Assembly (NCBI RefSeq): GCF_910592395.1
Contig: NW_027020272.1
Coordinates: 1-33,576 of the forward strand
Direction: 5' to 3'
Length of the DNA stretch: 33,576 bases
From: Lineus longissimus
Lineage: Eukaryota; Nemertea; Pilidiophora; Heteronemertea; Lineidae
Part shown: positions 31,001 to 33,576 of the stretch, piece by piece
Layout of the letters: every line of letters starts with the position of its first letter
Numbering within the stretch: position 1 is the first letter of the stretch
Position numbers and translations under genes: made by a program
The notes under the pieces: model-generated
What the model saw: the letters and a program-made list of their open reading frames with translations, nothing else
The model's database searches: none
Told to the model about the DNA's origin: nothing

Positions 31001-33576
31001 GATATGAGAGAAAACCTTTCATTTCTTATAAAAACACAATGAGAGGAAGCAGTTTCTTATTATAAATGAAAGAAGCGTGTTGTTTCTTCCTCCAAAGCAA
31101 AGACCGGCAGTCGATTCATTCAAGATATGAGAGAAAACCTTTCGTTTCTTATCAAAACACAATGAGAGGAAGCCGTTTCTTCCTATAAATGAAAGAAAGC
31201 ATGTTGTTTCTTCCTCCAAAGCAAAGACAGGCAGTCGATTCACTCAAGATATGAGAGAAAACCTTTCGTTTCTTATAAAAACACAATGAGAGGAAGCCAT
31301 TTCTTCCTATAAATGAAAGAAAGCATGTTGTTTCTTCCTTGAAAGCAAAGACCGGCAGTCGTTTTATTCAAGAAATGAGAGAAAACCTTTCATTTCTTCC
31401 TAAAACACAATGAAAGGATGTCGTTTTTTCCTATAAATGAAAGAAAGCATGTTGTTTCTTCCTCCAAAGCAAAGACAGGCAGTTGTTTCATTCAAGATAT
31501 GAGAGAAAACCTTTCGTTTCGTATAAAAACACAATGAGAGGAAGCCGTTTCTTCCTATAAATGAAAGAAAGAATGTTGTTTCCTCCAAAGCAAAGACCGG
31601 CAGTCGATTCACTCAAGATATGAGAGAAAACCTTTCGTTTCTTATAAAAACACAATGAGAGGAAGCCATTTCTTCCTATAAATGAAAGAAAGCATGTTAT
31701 TTCTTCCTCCAATGCAAAGACAGGCAGTCGATTCACTCAAGATATGAGAGAAAACCTTTCATTTCTTATAAAAACACAATGAGAGAAAGCCGTTTCTTCC
31801 TATAAATGAAAGAAAGCATGTTGTTTCTTCCTCCAAAGCAAAGACCGGCAGTCGATTCACTCAAGATATGAGAGAAAACCTTTCGTTTCTTATAAAAACA
31901 CAATGAGAGGAAGCCGTTTCTTCCTATAAATGAAAGAAAGCATGTTGTTTCTTCCTCCAAAGCAAAGACCGACAGTCGATTCACTCAAGATATGAGAGAA
32001 AACCTTTCGTTTCTTATAAAAACACAATGAGAGGAAGCCGTTTCTTATTATAAATGAAAAAAAGCGTGTTGTTTCTTCCTCCAAAGCAAAGACCGGCAGT
32101 CGATTCATTCAAGATATGAGAGAAAACCTTTCGTTTCTTATAAAAACACAATGAGAGGAAGCCGTTTCTTCCTATAAATGAAAGAAAGCATGTTGTTTCT
32201 TCCTTCCAAAGCAAAGACAGGCAGTCGATTCACTCAAGATATGAGAGAAAACCTTTCGTTTCTTATAAAAACACAATGAGAGGAAGCCGTTTCTTCCTAT
32301 AAATGAAAGAAAGCATGTTGTTTCTTCCTTGAAAGCAAAGACCGGCAGTCGTTTTATTCAAGAAATGAGAGAAAACCTTTCATTTCTTCCTAAAACACAA
32401 TGAAAGGATGTCGTTTCTTCCTATAAATGAAAGAAAGCATGTTGTTTCTTCCTCCAAAGCAAAGATAGGCAGTCGTTTCATTCAAGATATGAGAGAAAAC
32501 CTTTCGTTTCTTATAAAAACACAATGAGGGGAAGCCGTTTCTTCCTATAAATGAAAGAAAGCATGTTGTTTCTTCCTCCAAAGCAAAGACCGGCAGTCGA
32601 TTCACTCAAGATATGAGAGAGAACCTTTCGTTTCTTATAAAAACACAACGAGAGGAAGCCGTTTCTTCCTATAAATGAAAGAAAGCATGTTGTTTCTTCC
32701 TCCAAAGCAAAGACCGGCAGTCGATTCACTCAAGATATGAGAAAAAACCTTTCGTTTCTTATTAAAACACAATGAGGGGAAGCCGTTTCTTCCTATAAAT
32801 GAAAGAAAGCATGTTGTTTCTTCCTCCAATGCAAAGACAGGCAGTCGATTCACTCAAGATATGAGAGAAAACCTTTCATTTCTTATAAAAACACAATGAG
32901 AGAAAGCCGTTTCTTCCTATAAATGAAAGAAAGCATGTTGTTTCTTCCTCCAAAGCAAAGACCGGCAGTCGATTCACTCAAGATATGAGAGAAAACCTTT
33001 CGTTTCTTATAAAAACACAATGAGAGGAAGCCGTTTCTTCCTATAAATGAAAGAAAGCATGTTGTTTCTTCCTTGAAAGCAAAGACCGGCAGTTGTTTTA
33101 TTCAAGAAATGAGAGAAAACCTTTCATTTCTTCCTAAAACACAATGAAAGGATGTCGTTTCTTCCTATAAATGAAAGAAAGCATGTTGTTTCTTCCTCCA
33201 AAGCAAAGACCGGCAGTCGATTCACTCAAGATATGAGAGAAAACCTTTCGTTTCTTATAAAAACACAATGAGAGGAAGCCGTTTCTTCCTATAAATGAAA
33301 GAAAGCATGTTATTTCTTCCTCCAATGCAAAGACAGGCAGTCGATTCACTCAAGATATGAGAGAAAACCTTTCATTTCTTATAAAAACATAATGAGAGAA
33401 AGCCGTTTCTTCCTATAAATGAAAGAGAGCATGTTGTTTCTTCCTCCAAAGCAAAGACCAGCAGTCGATTCACTCAAGATATGAGAGAAAACCTTTCGTT
33501 TCTTATAAAAACGCAATGAGAGGAAGCCGTTTCTTCCTATAAATGAAAGAAAGCATGTTGTTTCTTCCTCCAAAGC

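Larger units (their letters stand above)
22330..33576. repeat. 124-bp satellite array, right block
   Basis: Continuation of the same array in the same orientation and phase. Joining base 15374 to base 22330 rebuilds an ordinary monomer across ...CCTTCCAAAG|CAAAGACAGG.... This block is richer in irregular modules (five, six and seven subunits) and in small indels than most of the left block. Examples are a 2-bp loss giving AAAACACTGAAAGG at 24743 and 26507, a 5-bp GATAT duplication near 27530, and a 2-bp gain giving GATTGACACTC near 23613 and 26861. No gene is present. It runs past the right edge. Confidence 0.97.

Noticed and set aside
22508-33573. The same open frames in the right array
   Set aside because: Same reason; variants follow the satellite indels and not protein-level constraint.
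1-33576. CRISPR-like array, because of regular 31-bp units
   Set aside because: The units are contiguous with no unique spacers, and all four subunit classes are related to each other. The retroelements are eukaryotic.
1-33576. CENP-B box in the monomer (CTTTCGTTTCTTATA)
   Set aside because: TTCG is present, but the required A and CGGG positions do not match on either strand, so there is no support for a CENP-B site. Centromere function cannot be judged from the sequence.

Overview
The window is eukaryotic, most likely animal, satellite DNA interrupted once by nested LTR retroelements. About 26.6 kb (1-15374 and 22330-33576) is one continuous tandem array. There are no operons, rRNA or tRNA genes, CRISPR arrays or cellular protein genes. 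The only convincing protein gene is a retroelement gag. Its capsid region resembles Gag proteins that I associate with metazoan, especially marine-invertebrate, Ty3/Gypsy-like elements, so an invertebrate host is a reasonable but unproven guess.

The satellite monomer is 124 bp and about 38% GC (counted by hand on the consensus). It is itself four diverged 31-bp subunits, called A, B, C and D here. Most of the array is plain ABCD. Modules with five, six or seven subunits recur in several places and shift the register by multiples of 31 bp. Larger duplications sit on top of this: 992-bp, 744-bp, about 2.35-kb and about 4.87-kb blocks. The roughly 72-aa minus-strand open frames repeated every 124 bp are a by-product of the monomer (124 = 3 x 41 + 1), and I do not call them genes.

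The interruption (15375-22324) is a solo LTR about 1.97 kb long. It begins TGTG, ends CACA, and is flanked by the 5-bp duplication CAAAG. A second element of 4981 bp sits inside it (15422-20402, minus strand). That element has two 356-bp LTRs that look identical by eye, a 4-bp target duplication CATA, a proline-tRNA-like primer-binding site, a short polypurine tract and one 425-codon gag. It has no protease, reverse transcriptase, RNase H or integrase, so it looks like a recent, non-autonomous gag-only retrotransposon that would need enzymes from a relative.

Order of events read from the sequence: the satellite was amplified; a Gypsy-like element inserted at CAAAG and was probably reduced to a solo LTR by LTR-LTR recombination; the gag-only element then inserted into that LTR. 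The paralogous satellite block at 28.9-31 kb has the unoccupied site (30350-30354). Its offset to the interrupted copy changes across the insertion by exactly the element plus one target duplication, which confirms both ends.
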